Part shown: piece after piece, positions 29,576 to 38,074 of the stretch
Numbering within the stretch: position 1 is the stretch's first letter
Layout of the letters: each line of letters opens with the position of its first letter
Source: a virus
Reading direction: 5' to 3' (one strand)
Length of the DNA: 43,846 nt
IMG/VR virus record: IMGVR_UViG_3300028364_000059
Coordinates: 1 to 43,846 of that record
Program-made: the position numbers and the translations under genes
The notes under the pieces: generated by a model
Seen by the model: the letters and a program-made list of their open reading frames with translations, nothing else
Databases searched by the model: none
What the model was told of the DNA's origin: nothing

Positions 29576-32482
29576 ATGGCATACCACACACCCAATTTTT
29601 TTGTAGACGAATTACCACCTAAGAAGTTTCTATTTGGCGAGGCTATTTATTTTCTTAAAGAAGTGGACTCTGACAATACAAAAATGTTTGTTTCAAATAT
29701 AAACAAAGACATTTTTGAAATAACAAATTCGAGGCTTATAGAACAAACTGCAAGGACAGTAAGTGGAGAAATAAGCGAAGACACAGGAATAATAGAATTT
29801 AAAAGAGATGATAATTCTACCTATACAGTAGATTTATCTTATTTTATAGTAGAAGTACCTACAAAATTATCAGAGTTAGAGAATGATGGTAATGGCAACG
29901 GAGATCCCTTTGTAACAGAAAGTGAATTAGGATTAAGTGTAGTAGCAAAAACAGGCGAGTATGGAGACCTTTTAAATAAGCCTGCACTTTCAGAAGGGGA
30001 GGGTACGGTTGTTATGTCTGAAAATATAGTAGATACTTTAGAGGATTTAAGACTTGTTGAGAATCCCGTAGAGGGTGAGACTTACGAAATAAGAGCGCAT
30101 AACACAGAAGGACTAGATAAAAACTTAGGAAAAGGAGTCTTTAAATTTACTAAGATACCTTTAAGTATTTTGGAGGGATATGCAATTTTTAGACAAGATT
30201 TAAGACGGCTTTCTGGATCTTTTACCAAGACACCTTTAAGTAGGACATTAAATTTAGATTCAGGATACGGCGTAAATGGAGTAACACCTGAGGGCTTAAT
30301 AATTGGACTAAGAAATAATAAGTCAAATGAAACTGATAGAATAAAAATAAAAGGAGAAATTCCTAAAGATACATTTTTTTATTTATTTACTGAAAATGCA
30401 GATGTAGACGATAATTTACCTGAATCTTTTGATGAAAATTTTGTAATCCCTGATTACAATGAAATATATATACTTGACGATGATGGTGTTTTTATAAGGC
30501 CTAACTATGAAAATTTTGATGGTGTTGGCTACTGGGAAAGAGTAATTCCAGAACATGGTTGTGTAACGCCTGAAATGTATGGTGCAATTCCAACTAACTT
30601 CCCTACTTATTATAACAAAGACAATCACAAAGCAATACAAAAATGTTTTGACAATGTATTTTATCCTAGTAGATTAAATCCTAATAAGTCTTATTACACT
30701 TCTAAAGAACTTGTAATAAGAAGAAGTAAAAATTATGATTCGGTTTATTTTGCTCCTTACAAAGTAAATGCTAAGAGATTAGCAGGAGTTAGTAGTTACG
30801 GAGGTACAATATTTACAGACCAGAATATAGTTGTAATAAGACAAGCTGGCTGTGATTTACAAGAGTCTACTTTAAATATAAATACAGCTATGGTAAAGCA
30901 TCACACTAGAGCTGCATTTAAGGTGGATTTAGGTTATCAACATAGACAAAAGGTATTTAATTTGTCAGTGGTAGGAAATGAAGAAAACCTAGGGTATAGA
31001 GACCATATAGGTACAAGAGCATATGTGATGGATGCAAGAGATGTGTCTTATGATGAAGATGGAGTACAGTTAGTAGTAGAAGATAATTATGGCGCAAGAC
31101 AAGGTTCGTTTTATTTTTCTTCAGAGATTAATTTGATGTTTTACAACTGTCATACAGGTATTTGGAGAACGAAAGACAAGCCTGGTACTAGTGAGTTTTA
31201 CGGGGCTTTCACAAATGGTCTACAATTTAACATAGTAGACTTTCAAAAAACTAAAAGAGTTATTAACATTGAAAAATTTATGGGGAGTTGTTCTTATGAA
31301 TGTAGAACATTTCAAGCAGATAATAATTTAAGTCGGGCTCAAAGAGAGGTAACACCTTGGGTACTCTTAAAGGGAAACAGCTATTTTGATGGGTTTCCTA
31401 TGGATTTTACCGCCACAAATAATGAATGGAAGTTTTATAAAGATGGAGAAGGTGTAGAAGAATATATTTTTGAAGATGCATTAGGTTCGGATTGGGAAGA
31501 TTCAGTAACTGAAGAAGATGACTATTTTGATAACGGAACAATAGATGGAGTAAGATTTGAGGCTAGACGCTTGTGGAGACCTTTATATTTTGTTAACTTA
31601 GAAGGAGAAAATATAGAATTAGGAAAATTATCTAAACTAGAAGCTAAGAGAAGACCTCATATATTTCAAAATCTGGAAATGATTCAAGGAAGTCCTGCTC
31701 TTGATATATTGAATAGTAGTCTTATAATTCCAAATAGGCCCAGAACCAGATCAACTGGGGCTTTTATAGAAAAATTAGAAAATAACTTATTATTCGCTAA
31801 TAGAGAATCTCAAAATTATTATGTAAAAGGTTTTACTAACGATGGTTCTTGGGAATATGAAGACTTTTTAGAAAAATCTGAAGGCGTAAAACCTGAGCAA
31901 TCTTCAATTTCAATTAATAATCCTGAAGGTTGTTTTGAAGTAAGCAAAGGATTAACTACGGTCAGTTTTGAAGTTGGGTCTAACACGCAAACAGATTATG
32001 TTGAGATCCACTTAGATGGAACTAATCCAAGATTAAGAAACGCAAAGAAATTATATGTGACATTAGAAAGTCAGGCTGGTATGCCTAAGCAAATACAAGC
32101 AACTTTGGCTAATAATAAAAAACCCATAAACTCAGAGAGAATTACAGGAACAAAAACATTCACTTTTAAGGTTGAATCTAGTACTGATGTATATATAATA
32201 AGGTTTATAGGTTTTAGTACTAGCACATTTGAACAAGAATCTGAAGATACTGCCATAGTTGATGAAGATCCTATTGGTATCGGTTCTTACTCCATACAAA
32301 GCATATCTACTGAACATCCTTTAGGTTCAGGGGTTTTACCTTATTTACATAGAGGTGGAGATCAAACTATATTAGGAGATCAAACTTTTATTGAAGGAAA
32401 AGGGCCAGTACTTTCACACAATGGAAAAGAGTACAGATTAATAGTTGATGCCAATGAAAATTTAACAATAACAGAAATATAA
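29576..32482 (+). CDS. Tailspike/tail-fibre protein with beta-helix-like domain (968 aa)
   Basis: The N-terminal region (1-125) ends in PTKLSELEND...YGDLLNKPA, a phage fibre repeat motif (xLxNKP). Around residue 335 HGCVTPEMYGAIPTN is followed by DNHKAIQKCFD, the Gly-Ala-x-x-x-D...AIQ pattern at the start of pectate-lyase-like beta-helix tailspikes. The following ~400 residues are Asn/Gly-rich and repetitive, and the C-terminus (about 800-968) is beta with SYSIQSISTEHPLG and a terminal GKEYRLIVDANENL. It likely recognises or degrades surface polysaccharide. It is encoded in the DNA-metabolism arm, on the opposite strand to all other virion genes, which is unusual. Confidence 0.75.
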   Translation: MAYHTPNFFVDELPPKKFLFGEAIYFLKEVDSDNTKMFVSNINKDIFEITNSRLIEQTARTVSGEISEDTGIIEFKRDDNSTYTVDLSYFIVEVPTKLSELENDGNGNGDPFVTESELGLSVVAKTGEYGDLLNKPALSEGEGTVVMSENIVDTLEDLRLVENPVEGETYEIRAHNTEGLDKNLGKGVFKFTKIPLSILEGYAIFRQDLRRLSGSFTKTPLSRTLNLDSGYGVNGVTPEGLIIGLRNNKSNETDRIKIKGEIPKDTFFYLFTENADVDDNLPESFDENFVIPDYNEIYILDDDGVFIRPNYENFDGVGYWERVIPEHGCVTPEMYGAIPTNFPTYYNKDNHKAIQKCFDNVFYPSRLNPNKSYYTSKELVIRRSKNYDSVYFAPYKVNAKRLAGVSSYGGTIFTDQNIVVIRQAGCDLQESTLNINTAMVKHHTRAAFKVDLGYQHRQKVFNLSVVGNEENLGYRDHIGTRAYVMDARDVSYDEDGVQLVVEDNYGARQGSFYFSSEINLMFYNCHTGIWRTKDKPGTSEFYGAFTNGLQFNIVDFQKTKRVINIEKFMGSCSYECRTFQADNNLSRAQREVTPWVLLKGNSYFDGFPMDFTATNNEWKFYKDGEGVEEYIFEDALGSDWEDSVTEEDDYFDNGTIDGVRFEARRLWRPLYFVNLEGENIELGKLSKLEAKRRPHIFQNLEMIQGSPALDILNSSLIIPNRPRTRSTGAFIEKLENNLLFANRESQNYYVKGFTNDGSWEYEDFLEKSEGVKPEQSSISINNPEGCFEVSKGLTTVSFEVGSNTQTDYVEIHLDGTNPRLRNAKKLYVTLESQAGMPKQIQATLANNKKPINSERITGTKTFTFKVESSTDVYIIRFIGFSTSTFEQESEDTAIVDEDPIGIGSYSIQSISTEHPLGSGVLPYLHRGGDQTILGDQTFIEGKGPVLSHNGKEYRLIVDANENLTITEI

Positions 32483-32496
32483 TATTAAAAATGTTT

Positions 32497-32525
32497 TTGT
32501 TATAGATAATAATGTTGTATCTTTA
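32497..32525 (+). promoter_or_regulatory. Promoter for the SSB operon
   Basis: TTG (32497-32499) and TATCTTTA (32518-32525) are about 18 bases apart, 23 bases before the ATG at 32549, in the gap after the tailspike gene. Confidence 0.6.
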
Positions 32526-32548
32526 CAATTCACTTAAAAAACGAAGTT

Positions 32549-32749
32549 ATGAACGAAGAAAAAGATTTTGATATTAGAAACCGCTTTGCAGTAGAGGCAT
32601 CTCCTAGTATGTTTAAATTTATCATTGAAGCAGTTGAAAATACAGCACTAGGTGAAAAGCAGATGGAAGATTTAGATCTTACGCAAAGTGCTTGTGATGA
32701 GTCTTATGTAGTGGCAGACAAAATGATGTTATCAAGAAATTCAAAATAA
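32549..32749 (+). CDS. Small acidic protein upstream of SSB (66 aa)
   Basis: The protein is acidic and helical, MNEEKDFDIRNRFAVEASPSMF, with several Met residues near the C-terminus (DKMMLSRNSK). No family is recognised. It is the first gene behind the promoter at 32497 and 16 bases upstream of the SSB gene, so the two are probably co-expressed. Confidence 0.6.
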   Translation: MNEEKDFDIRNRFAVEASPSMFKFIIEAVENTALGEKQMEDLDLTQSACDESYVVADKMMLSRNSK

Positions 32750-32765
32750 ACCAAATAAATAAAAA

Positions 32766-33464
32766 ATGGCACAAGATTTAAAAACAGTGAAAGTTAAAAA
32801 GGGTACTTTCTATATCTCTTCAAAAGAAGACCAAGGCGAAGGATGGACAAAAAACGAGTTCAAAAACCCTCAAAACAAAGATGAGACTTTAATAAGGTAT
32901 CACAGAGAACTATCTATAGAAGGTAAGATTACTTATCTAGCTATGAAAGAGGACAAGTATGCTGGAAATGTAATGTCTTTAATTGTCAACAACAAAGAGA
33001 AAGAAGAAAGTTATTCCTTACAGATACCAATCATGGATACGGGAGGAACAGTAAGGACTACCAACCAGTATTTTAATTCGATTGCAGGAGTCTTTAAAAA
33101 TGTAAAAAAGGGAGACACAATTACGATGTTTGTCAATAACAAAAATAAGGACAAAGACGATAGGCTGTATAGAAATATAGTAGTACTGAACGAAGATAAT
33201 AATCTTATTAAATCTGATTTCAGTTTTATGGACTCTCCAAAGTGGGCGGTGTCTATTACCGAAGATGAATTTGGTAAAGAGGTTAAAAAATATGATGCAA
33301 CAGAGTCTAATAAATTCTATATAGAGAAGTTTAAAGAGTCCATAGCAAGATTTGAAGCATCACAGGCTAAAGACCCTATTCCAGAGCCAAAGGATACTGC
33401 AAAAGAAGAAAAAGATTATACTCCTCATGAAGAAGTAGATGAGGATGATGGCCTGCCCTTTTAG
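32766..33464 (+). CDS. ssb: Single-stranded DNA-binding protein (232 aa)
   Basis: The body is an OB-fold-like domain with alternating beta segments (FYISSKED, ITYLAMKEDKYAG, SLIVNNKEKEE, DTITMFVNNK), a Lys-rich middle and a disordered acidic C-terminus HEEVDEDDGLPF. The D-D-x-L-P-F end mimics the conserved DDDIPF tail of bacterial SSB that docks replication and repair proteins. It would coat ssDNA for the helicase and the UvsX-like recombinase. It is longer than bacterial SSB and closer in size to phage SSBs. A long-loop terminator follows at 33508. Confidence 0.75.
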   Translation: MAQDLKTVKVKKGTFYISSKEDQGEGWTKNEFKNPQNKDETLIRYHRELSIEGKITYLAMKEDKYAGNVMSLIVNNKEKEESYSLQIPIMDTGGTVRTTNQYFNSIAGVFKNVKKGDTITMFVNNKNKDKDDRLYRNIVVLNEDNNLIKSDFSFMDSPKWAVSITEDEFGKEVKKYDATESNKFYIEKFKESIARFEASQAKDPIPEPKDTAKEEKDYTPHEEVDEDDGLPF

Positions 33465-33507
33465 CAAATACCTAACAATCAGGTAGCTACAATAACTTAA
33501 ACAACTC

Positions 33508-33572
33508 AACCCACTATAGTATTTTAGATATTATTTAGGTCTCGCATAACCGCAATATGTGTGGGTTTTTTA
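33508..33572 (+). terminator. Long-loop terminator after ssb
   Basis: AACCCAC (33508-33514) pairs with GTGGGTT (33561-33567) and is followed by a T run. The loop is about 46 bases, unusually large, and may contain additional structure. It ends 17 bases before the next ATG at 33585. Confidence 0.55.
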
Positions 33573-33584
33573 AAAAACTAATAA

Positions 33585-33869
33585 ATGGCTAAAGAAACAA
33601 ATACAGGATACCAATCATTCTTTCATAAGTACTGGGTGAAAGAAATTAAAAAAAGAACCAAGGCCACACACGTTGGACATATCGAAGGATTCTATGACCA
33701 AGACAATAAAAGAAAAATAAATTGCATACACATAAAAAGCAAAACCTTTGAACTAAAGTATGGAGGAGCTAAAGCTTTCAGTCTTTTTACAGACAAAGAT
33801 TATGAAGATGCAATAGAAAGTTATTTAACAGGGTTAAAATACGAGAGTGATGAGAGAAACAACAGCTAA
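33585..33869 (+). CDS. Basic hypothetical protein (94 aa)
   Basis: It is Lys-rich, starts MAKETNTGYQSFFHKYWVKE and has a beta-like centre (KATHVGHIEGFYDQDNKRKINC). The C-terminus is helical and acidic. No family is recognised. It overlaps the next small gene by 20 bases. Confidence 0.55.
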   Translation: MAKETNTGYQSFFHKYWVKEIKKRTKATHVGHIEGFYDQDNKRKINCIHIKSKTFELKYGGAKAFSLFTDKDYEDAIESYLTGLKYESDERNNS

Positions 33870-33990
33870 AAGACAATACCAAGACTTTTTAATGCATGAG
33901 GAACTACTAGAAATCTTTCCTCATTTTTCTGGAAATTGGGAAGAAGACAAAGAAGAGTTCGAAATAATTTTTGAGCAAAATAAAAGTTAA
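33850..33990 (+). CDS. Small acidic protein (46 aa)
   Basis: It starts at ATG 33850 inside the end of the preceding gene and ends in TAA at 33990. The sequence MRETTAKRQYQDFLMHEELL has a Glu/Asp-rich second half (NWEEDKEEFEIIFEQ). It is likely an acidic effector or adaptor of unknown function, supported by the tight overlap and by codon use like its neighbours. Confidence 0.55.
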   Translation: MRETTAKRQYQDFLMHEELLEIFPHFSGNWEEDKEEFEIIFEQNKS

Positions 33991-33999
33991 AAATAAAAC

Positions 34000-34278
34000 A
34001 TGCAAGTAAACCTGCTTTTAAACTGTTTTAGAAAATATTCTTGTGATAAAACACTCCCCACAAAAGAGACTCTCATTAAGATGATATCTTATTTAAATAA
34101 AGAGTATTACGAGTTTGTGCTTACTAATTATCCTAATAATTATACTGCTATAATTTTAAAGTTTTTCGAAGAAGAGGAAGAATATGAGATCTGTAAGAAA
34201 ATAGTAGAGAGAGTAACAGTCTATAACTTAGTAAACTCTGACACAATATCCACAAAACTACCCAACTGCAATGAGTAA
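34000..34278 (+). CDS. Hypothetical protein (92 aa)
   Basis: The protein is helical with Cys at positions near 9 and 15 and a run of Glu in the middle (FFEEEEEYEICKKIVERV). No family is recognised. It overlaps the following HTH-metallophosphoesterase gene by 8 bases, so it may be an accessory to it. Confidence 0.5.
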   Translation: MQVNLLLNCFRKYSCDKTLPTKETLIKMISYLNKEYYEFVLTNYPNNYTAIILKFFEEEEEYEICKKIVERVTVYNLVNSDTISTKLPNCNE

Positions 34279-35881
34279 AAAAATTTGGAAAGATTTAACA
34301 GAAGAAGACAAAGAATACATAGCAAGTATATACTATGAAGAAGGAGTATCACATGACGAAAAAACGGATATACTTTCTGATAAGTTTGGAGTTGTAGGTA
34401 GAACTATACGAAAATGGTGGAAAGATAAACTAAATCTTTCAGAGTCACCCAATTCAAAATTACCAAGAGATTTAGAAAAAGCTAAAGTAAATGAAATACA
34501 TAAAGATACTGATGTAGTACTGTTTACGGCTGCTCAAAATAAAACTCATATTAATAGGAAAGCATGGAACAGTATGCTTAAATACAGGGATTTTATAAAC
34601 TCTCTAGGTAAAAATTGCCAAATAGTTGTGGCTCCATCTAGGTATAGAAACCCGACATCCCTAATAGACTCTGATAATAAAAAATCAGAACAATGGTGGA
34701 TGGACGATATAATACCTTACTTACAATACGGTAAGAGGTACATAGGAGACACAATGCTTGCTACAAGTACTAGAATAAGACCAACAGCTAAAGAACCAAT
34801 GACAGGGTATGAACTGTTAGCAAACAACCATAATTTAGTATTACCACACCCCAAGATACATTTTAAAACTATGCCCAGGTTTAAAAACCAAGCATTAAGA
34901 ACAATGTCCACAACGGGTTTTATAACCCACAAAAATTACTCAGATTCTAAAGCGGGCGATATAGCTAGTGAGAATCACTCATATGGTTTTGTTGTCATAG
35001 AAAAAAAGAAAGACGGTACCTGCCATGTACCTAGAAATGTAAAGATTGACAAGCAGGGTAACTTCTGTGACATTGGATATTATGTTACTCCAGATAGTGT
35101 AACTGTAATAGAAAAAATAAAAGGGATAGTCTGGGGAGATTGGCATACAAGGAATATAAATAAAGTAGTATTTGAAAAAACTACAGACTTACTTAAAAAG
35201 ATTAAACCTGACAATCACGTACTGCATGATGTGCTAGATGCTTCTTCTGTAAACCCACATGAGTCTAAAGATATGTTTATACAAAGGCTTAAAATAACAC
35301 AGAATGCTCACTTAATAGAAGAGGAAATAAATGAGACTTTTGAATGGCTAAAAAAATTAGATCCTATCGGGGGAAAAGTCTATGTAATTTTATCCAACCA
35401 CGACGTATTTTTAGATAGGTATGTTAACGACTTTGATTGGAAAAAAGATTTACACAACTCTCCCTCTTATTTGAAGTATGCATACATACAACAGACTGTA
35501 GATTTAAGAGAGTATGGTACAATGTACGGTTATTTACTCAAACAAGAAATGCCAGAAGTAAGCTACGTAAATTACGGAGAGTCTTTGAAACTGTTTGATT
35601 ATGAAGTCGGAGAACACGGAGACTCAGGTATAAATGGTGCCAGAGGAAATTATAAATCTTTTAGTAGACTAAATACCAAAATGATTTTTGCTCATGGTCA
35701 TAGTCCAGTAATACATAATGGTGTTACAATGGTAGGAGTAACATGTGAAATTTCTCAGTATTATACTAGAAAAGGTATGAGTAGCTGGGCGTATGCTCAC
35801 GACATAATCCATATAGAAACAGAAAAAAACCAATTGATTGTATTCGATGATGACTATGAGCTATCTAGCTTTATGCCTTAA
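34271..35881 (+). CDS. HTH-fused calcineurin-like metallophosphoesterase (536 aa)
   Basis: Residues 1-50 form a resolvase/transposase-like helix-turn-helix (GVSHDEKTDILSDKFGVVGRTIRKWW). From about 285 onward the two-metal phosphoesterase motifs appear in order: GDWH (near 288), HDVLDASSVNPHE (near 319), SNHD (near 374), then a late H-x-H motif FAHGHSP (near 474). The region 75-280 is a distinct domain with R-x-R-N-P-T and Trp-rich patches. The domain plan suggests a DNA-cleaving or DNA-end-processing nuclease, possibly like the A1 host-takeover protein of T5, but the link is only by general layout. A terminator follows at 35908. Confidence 0.7.
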   Translation: MSKKIWKDLTEEDKEYIASIYYEEGVSHDEKTDILSDKFGVVGRTIRKWWKDKLNLSESPNSKLPRDLEKAKVNEIHKDTDVVLFTAAQNKTHINRKAWNSMLKYRDFINSLGKNCQIVVAPSRYRNPTSLIDSDNKKSEQWWMDDIIPYLQYGKRYIGDTMLATSTRIRPTAKEPMTGYELLANNHNLVLPHPKIHFKTMPRFKNQALRTMSTTGFITHKNYSDSKAGDIASENHSYGFVVIEKKKDGTCHVPRNVKIDKQGNFCDIGYYVTPDSVTVIEKIKGIVWGDWHTRNINKVVFEKTTDLLKKIKPDNHVLHDVLDASSVNPHESKDMFIQRLKITQNAHLIEEEINETFEWLKKLDPIGGKVYVILSNHDVFLDRYVNDFDWKKDLHNSPSYLKYAYIQQTVDLREYGTMYGYLLKQEMPEVSYVNYGESLKLFDYEVGEHGDSGINGARGNYKSFSRLNTKMIFAHGHSPVIHNGVTMVGVTCEISQYYTRKGMSSWAYAHDIIHIETEKNQLIVFDDDYELSSFMP

Positions 35882-35907
35882 CAAACTTTAGCTCAATATT
35901 TCCAACA

Positions 35908-35940
35908 AACCTTCTAATTTTTAGAGGGTTTTCTTTTTTT
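35908..35940 (+). terminator. Terminator after the metallophosphoesterase gene
   Basis: AACCTTCTAA pairs with TTAGAGGGTT (10 bp with one G-T pair), loop TTT, followed by TTCTTTTTTT. It lies 27 bases after the stop. Confidence 0.8.
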
Positions 35941-35956
35941 ATAAGGATAAAAGTGT

Positions 35957-35964
35957 TATCTTTG
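35957..35964 (+). promoter_or_regulatory. Promoter -7 box for the 36 kb genes
   Basis: TATCTTTG lies 18 bases before the ATG at 35982, directly after a terminator. A clear -33 TTG is not present, only a T-rich tract (35931-35940). Confidence 0.6.
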
Positions 35965-35981
35965 ATGAAAGAAATAGAATA

Positions 35982-36248
35982 ATGGAAAATAACAATTTAC
36001 AGTTGGATTTCTATGATCTAATAGAACAGGAAGTAGTAAGAGAGAAGTTAGAAAAAGAAGATCAAAAAATGATTGATAAGCTCCATAAGAAAGGAATCAA
36101 CTTTACAGTTTTTAAAAACGCTTTGCCCGAACACAAAAATATAACAGAAGATCATAAAGTGTTCTACTACAAATTATTTGCAACAGATAACTTTAGAGCC
36201 CAGATTAGTCTAGAGAGCTTTGTAACAGACTTAGAATTTTTACTTTAA
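35982..36248 (+). CDS. Hypothetical protein (88 aa)
   Basis: The protein is helical and charged (VVREKLEKEDQKMIDKLHKK) with a C-terminal half KVFYYKLFATDNFRAQISLESF. No family is recognised. It is the first gene behind the 35957 promoter. Confidence 0.55.
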   Translation: MENNNLQLDFYDLIEQEVVREKLEKEDQKMIDKLHKKGINFTVFKNALPEHKNITEDHKVFYYKLFATDNFRAQISLESFVTDLEFLL

Positions 36249-36301
36249 AACAATTTAATTATAATGCCAATAATTTTAAAAATAGGCAAAAATTAGAAAA
36301 T

Positions 36302-36724
36302 ATGAAAAATCTTTTATGGCTTGATGACAGGAGGAACCCATTTTTAAATGAGGACGAGAAAGTACCTAGGGATATACATGATTGGAATATCAATTGGGTT
36401 TTAGACTATAATCAGCTTGTAAAATGGATAGATATGTATGGTCTGCCCGATGCAATCTCTTTCGACCACGATTTGAGCTCCGAACACTATACACCCGAAT
36501 ATTTTTGGGATGATTACGAGGCAAGTAAAAAATTTCAAGAGTGGAAGAGTAAGTCCTATAAGTATAAGACTGGAGAAGGTTGCGCTCAGTGGCTAGTAGA
36601 TTACTGTAACAATAATGATGAACCTTTGCCAGAAATATTCATTCACTCGGCCAACCCAGTTGGTGCAGATAAGATAAAACAAGTTATAGAAGATTTTGAA
36701 TTTATAAATGAGCTGCGAAAGTAA
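36302..36724 (+). CDS. Cyclic-phosphate processing receiver (cREC) domain protein (140 aa)
   Basis: It has the N-terminal signature LLWLDDRRNPF (Asp7-Asp8-x-Arg) and ISFDHDLS (about residues 53-60), followed by GEGCAQWLVDYC and IFIHSANPVGADKI. This pattern matches the receiver-like domain named for cyclic-phosphate processing, found with RNA end-processing and repair enzymes. It lacks an output domain. In a phage it could work with host or phage RNA repair, but the activity has not been shown and no RNA ligase is in the window. Expressed with its small neighbour from the 35957 promoter. Confidence 0.7.
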   Translation: MKNLLWLDDRRNPFLNEDEKVPRDIHDWNINWVLDYNQLVKWIDMYGLPDAISFDHDLSSEHYTPEYFWDDYEASKKFQEWKSKSYKYKTGEGCAQWLVDYCNNNDEPLPEIFIHSANPVGADKIKQVIEDFEFINELRK

Positions 36725-36834
36725 TATAAAGTACAACATAATATAGTACCCAAGTCAGGTTCAAACTGACATAAAAGATACAAATTAGATTAATAAATCG
36801 AATATTAAACAATTCGATAAATACAACGAACAGA

Positions 36835-37095
36835 ATGGTAGACTTAAACACTTGTAAAAAAGGAGATATATTAATCAGCTCTCAAGGAATGAAGTTAGAA
36901 TATATTTCTAAAACTCCCTGGAAAGGTCATACTTATTTGGACCACGTAGTAAAATATCCAAGCGATGACTTTGGTAATTCAAACTATGGTACCAGAACTA
37001 ATGATGGTTTTGTTTTTGCTAAAGTGAGAATGCCAGAAACTGATAACGATATTGTTGAGATAATACATTTAACTATGGAAAGTCATGGCGAGTAA
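36835..37095 (+). CDS. Conserved-looking phage protein with beta-barrel-like fold (86 aa)
   Basis: The sequence has VDLNTCKKGDILISSQGMKLEYI, then YGTRTNDGFVFAKVRMPETDNDIVEII. The pattern K-x-G-D-x-L-I-S...Y-x-x-x...G-T-R-T-x-D-G-x-V-F is one I associate with small phage proteins of unknown role. It overlaps the next gene by 11 bases. The fold is probably an SH3-like barrel. Confidence 0.55.
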   Translation: MVDLNTCKKGDILISSQGMKLEYISKTPWKGHTYLDHVVKYPSDDFGNSNYGTRTNDGFVFAKVRMPETDNDIVEIIHLTMESHGE

Positions 37096-37483
37096 AAAAG
37101 ACAGAAAGATAATCTTTAACAAGTACGATGGTCATTGTGCCTACTGTGGAGACCTATTACAAAAAGGCTGGCATGTGGATGAGGTATCACCTGTAAAACG
37201 GAATCATAAATACGATAAAAGTAAGCAAAAGTTTGTTTGGGACGGAACCTATCAGCACCCCGAAAGATTAAACATAGACAATCAAATGCCAAGCTGTCCA
37301 AGTTGTAATATAAACAAACATAGCGGTACTCTCGAAGATTTTAGAAATCTAATATCTGGATTTATGAAACACTTAAATGAAGTTAATACACAGTATAAAA
37401 TAGCCAAGAGATATGGTCTAGTAAAAGAAGAGGTAAAGCCCGTTGTGTTCTACTTTGAAAAATTTAATAGTTTAAAAAACTAA
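37085..37483 (+). CDS. HNH endonuclease (132 aa)
   Basis: A complete HNH module: YDGHCAYCGDLLQKGWHVDEVSPVKR gives the first Cys pair and a His-x-Asp-Glu/Asp catalytic strand, and DNQMPSCPSCNINK with the following HSGTLEDFR gives the second Cys pair, Asn and His. A C-terminal tail (YKIAKRYGLVKEEVKPVVFYFE) matches other phage HNH proteins. It probably introduces nicks or breaks in DNA. It is likely part of the operon rather than a homing gene, since it is coupled to both neighbours. Confidence 0.8.
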   Translation: MASKKDRKIIFNKYDGHCAYCGDLLQKGWHVDEVSPVKRNHKYDKSKQKFVWDGTYQHPERLNIDNQMPSCPSCNINKHSGTLEDFRNLISGFMKHLNEVNTQYKIAKRYGLVKEEVKPVVFYFEKFNSLKN

Positions 37484-37485
37484 TA

Positions 37486-37683
37486 ATGTACGAAATAATA
37501 TTAAAAACTTGGTACCCAGAAACACCTTATAAAAGGAACACTGAAGTTTATAAAAACTTAAGCTTTGAGGATATGGAAGAAGCTGTAGAATACCTCAGCA
37601 ACCATTTAGAAAGCATATTAGATGAATTTCCTGTTGATGGTGAGATAAAAATTAAATATAATCAAGAGTTAAGCTTAGATTAA
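37486..37683 (+). CDS. Small acidic protein (65 aa)
   Basis: The sequence opens MYEIILKTWYPETPYKRN; the second half is a helix (FEDMEEAVEYLSNHLESIL) then a beta strand (GEIKIKYNQ). No family is recognised. It lies 2 bases after the HNH gene. Confidence 0.55.
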   Translation: MYEIILKTWYPETPYKRNTEVYKNLSFEDMEEAVEYLSNHLESILDEFPVDGEIKIKYNQELSLD

Positions 37684-37685
37684 TT

Positions 37686-37790
37686 ATGGAAGAATCAAAA
37701 ACAAAAGAAAACAAATACTGTGAGTGTAAAGATACAGAAGTAGAAGAAGTATATAATTCAACTTGTGAAATCTGTGGTAAAGAAAAGTAA
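37686..37790 (+). CDS. Very small zinc-knuckle protein (34 aa)
   Basis: The frame from ATG 37686 to TAA 37790 contains KYCECKDTEVEEV then TCEICGKEK: Cys-x-Cys and Cys-x2-Cys separated by 12-14 residues, a plausible zinc site. It starts two bases after the previous stop. No family is recognised. Confidence 0.55.
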   Translation: MEESKTKENKYCECKDTEVEEVYNSTCEICGKEK

Positions 37791-38074
37791 CTAGTTTAAG
37801 CGACTCTTAGTTGCTTACCATTACAATCATATAACAAAAAGCTAATATTAGCTTAAAAGAGCTTCAAATGCACCCAGATTAAGTGATACATGTACTATTC
37901 CGTATTCGAAGATAGAATAAATTCATATTGTAGAAACTTTAACAGTATTACTCTAGATTTAACCAGACATCTGTTGTATCTTTGTAGAAACTTAAAAAAG
38001 AGCATTTACTAGCAGTAAGACCAACAATAGAGTATGATGTATTTTCTAACATACTAAATGATGTACTAGAAGCA
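37791..38074 (+). other. Gene-free stretch with one promoter
   Basis: No credible gene is seen in this roughly 280-base stretch. A TATCTTTG box lies at 37977-37984, 90 bases before the small gene at 38075. The frame of that gene is open back to base 37985 but lacks an ATG, so the leader may be long or an unusual start may be used. Confidence 0.5.
37977..37984 (+). promoter_or_regulatory. Promoter -7 box
   Basis: TATCTTTG exactly matches TAnnTTTG. TTT at 37958-37960 is a weak -33. Downstream is the small zinc-like gene at 38075 and the 38.3-39 kb gene cluster. Confidence 0.55.

Noticed and set aside
36747-36775. T-arm-like hairpin GTCAG-GTTCAAA-CTGAC suggesting a tRNA
   Set aside because: The loop starts with G rather than T, no D arm, anticodon arm or acceptor stem can be paired around it, and there is no CCA end. 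It is only a small hairpin.
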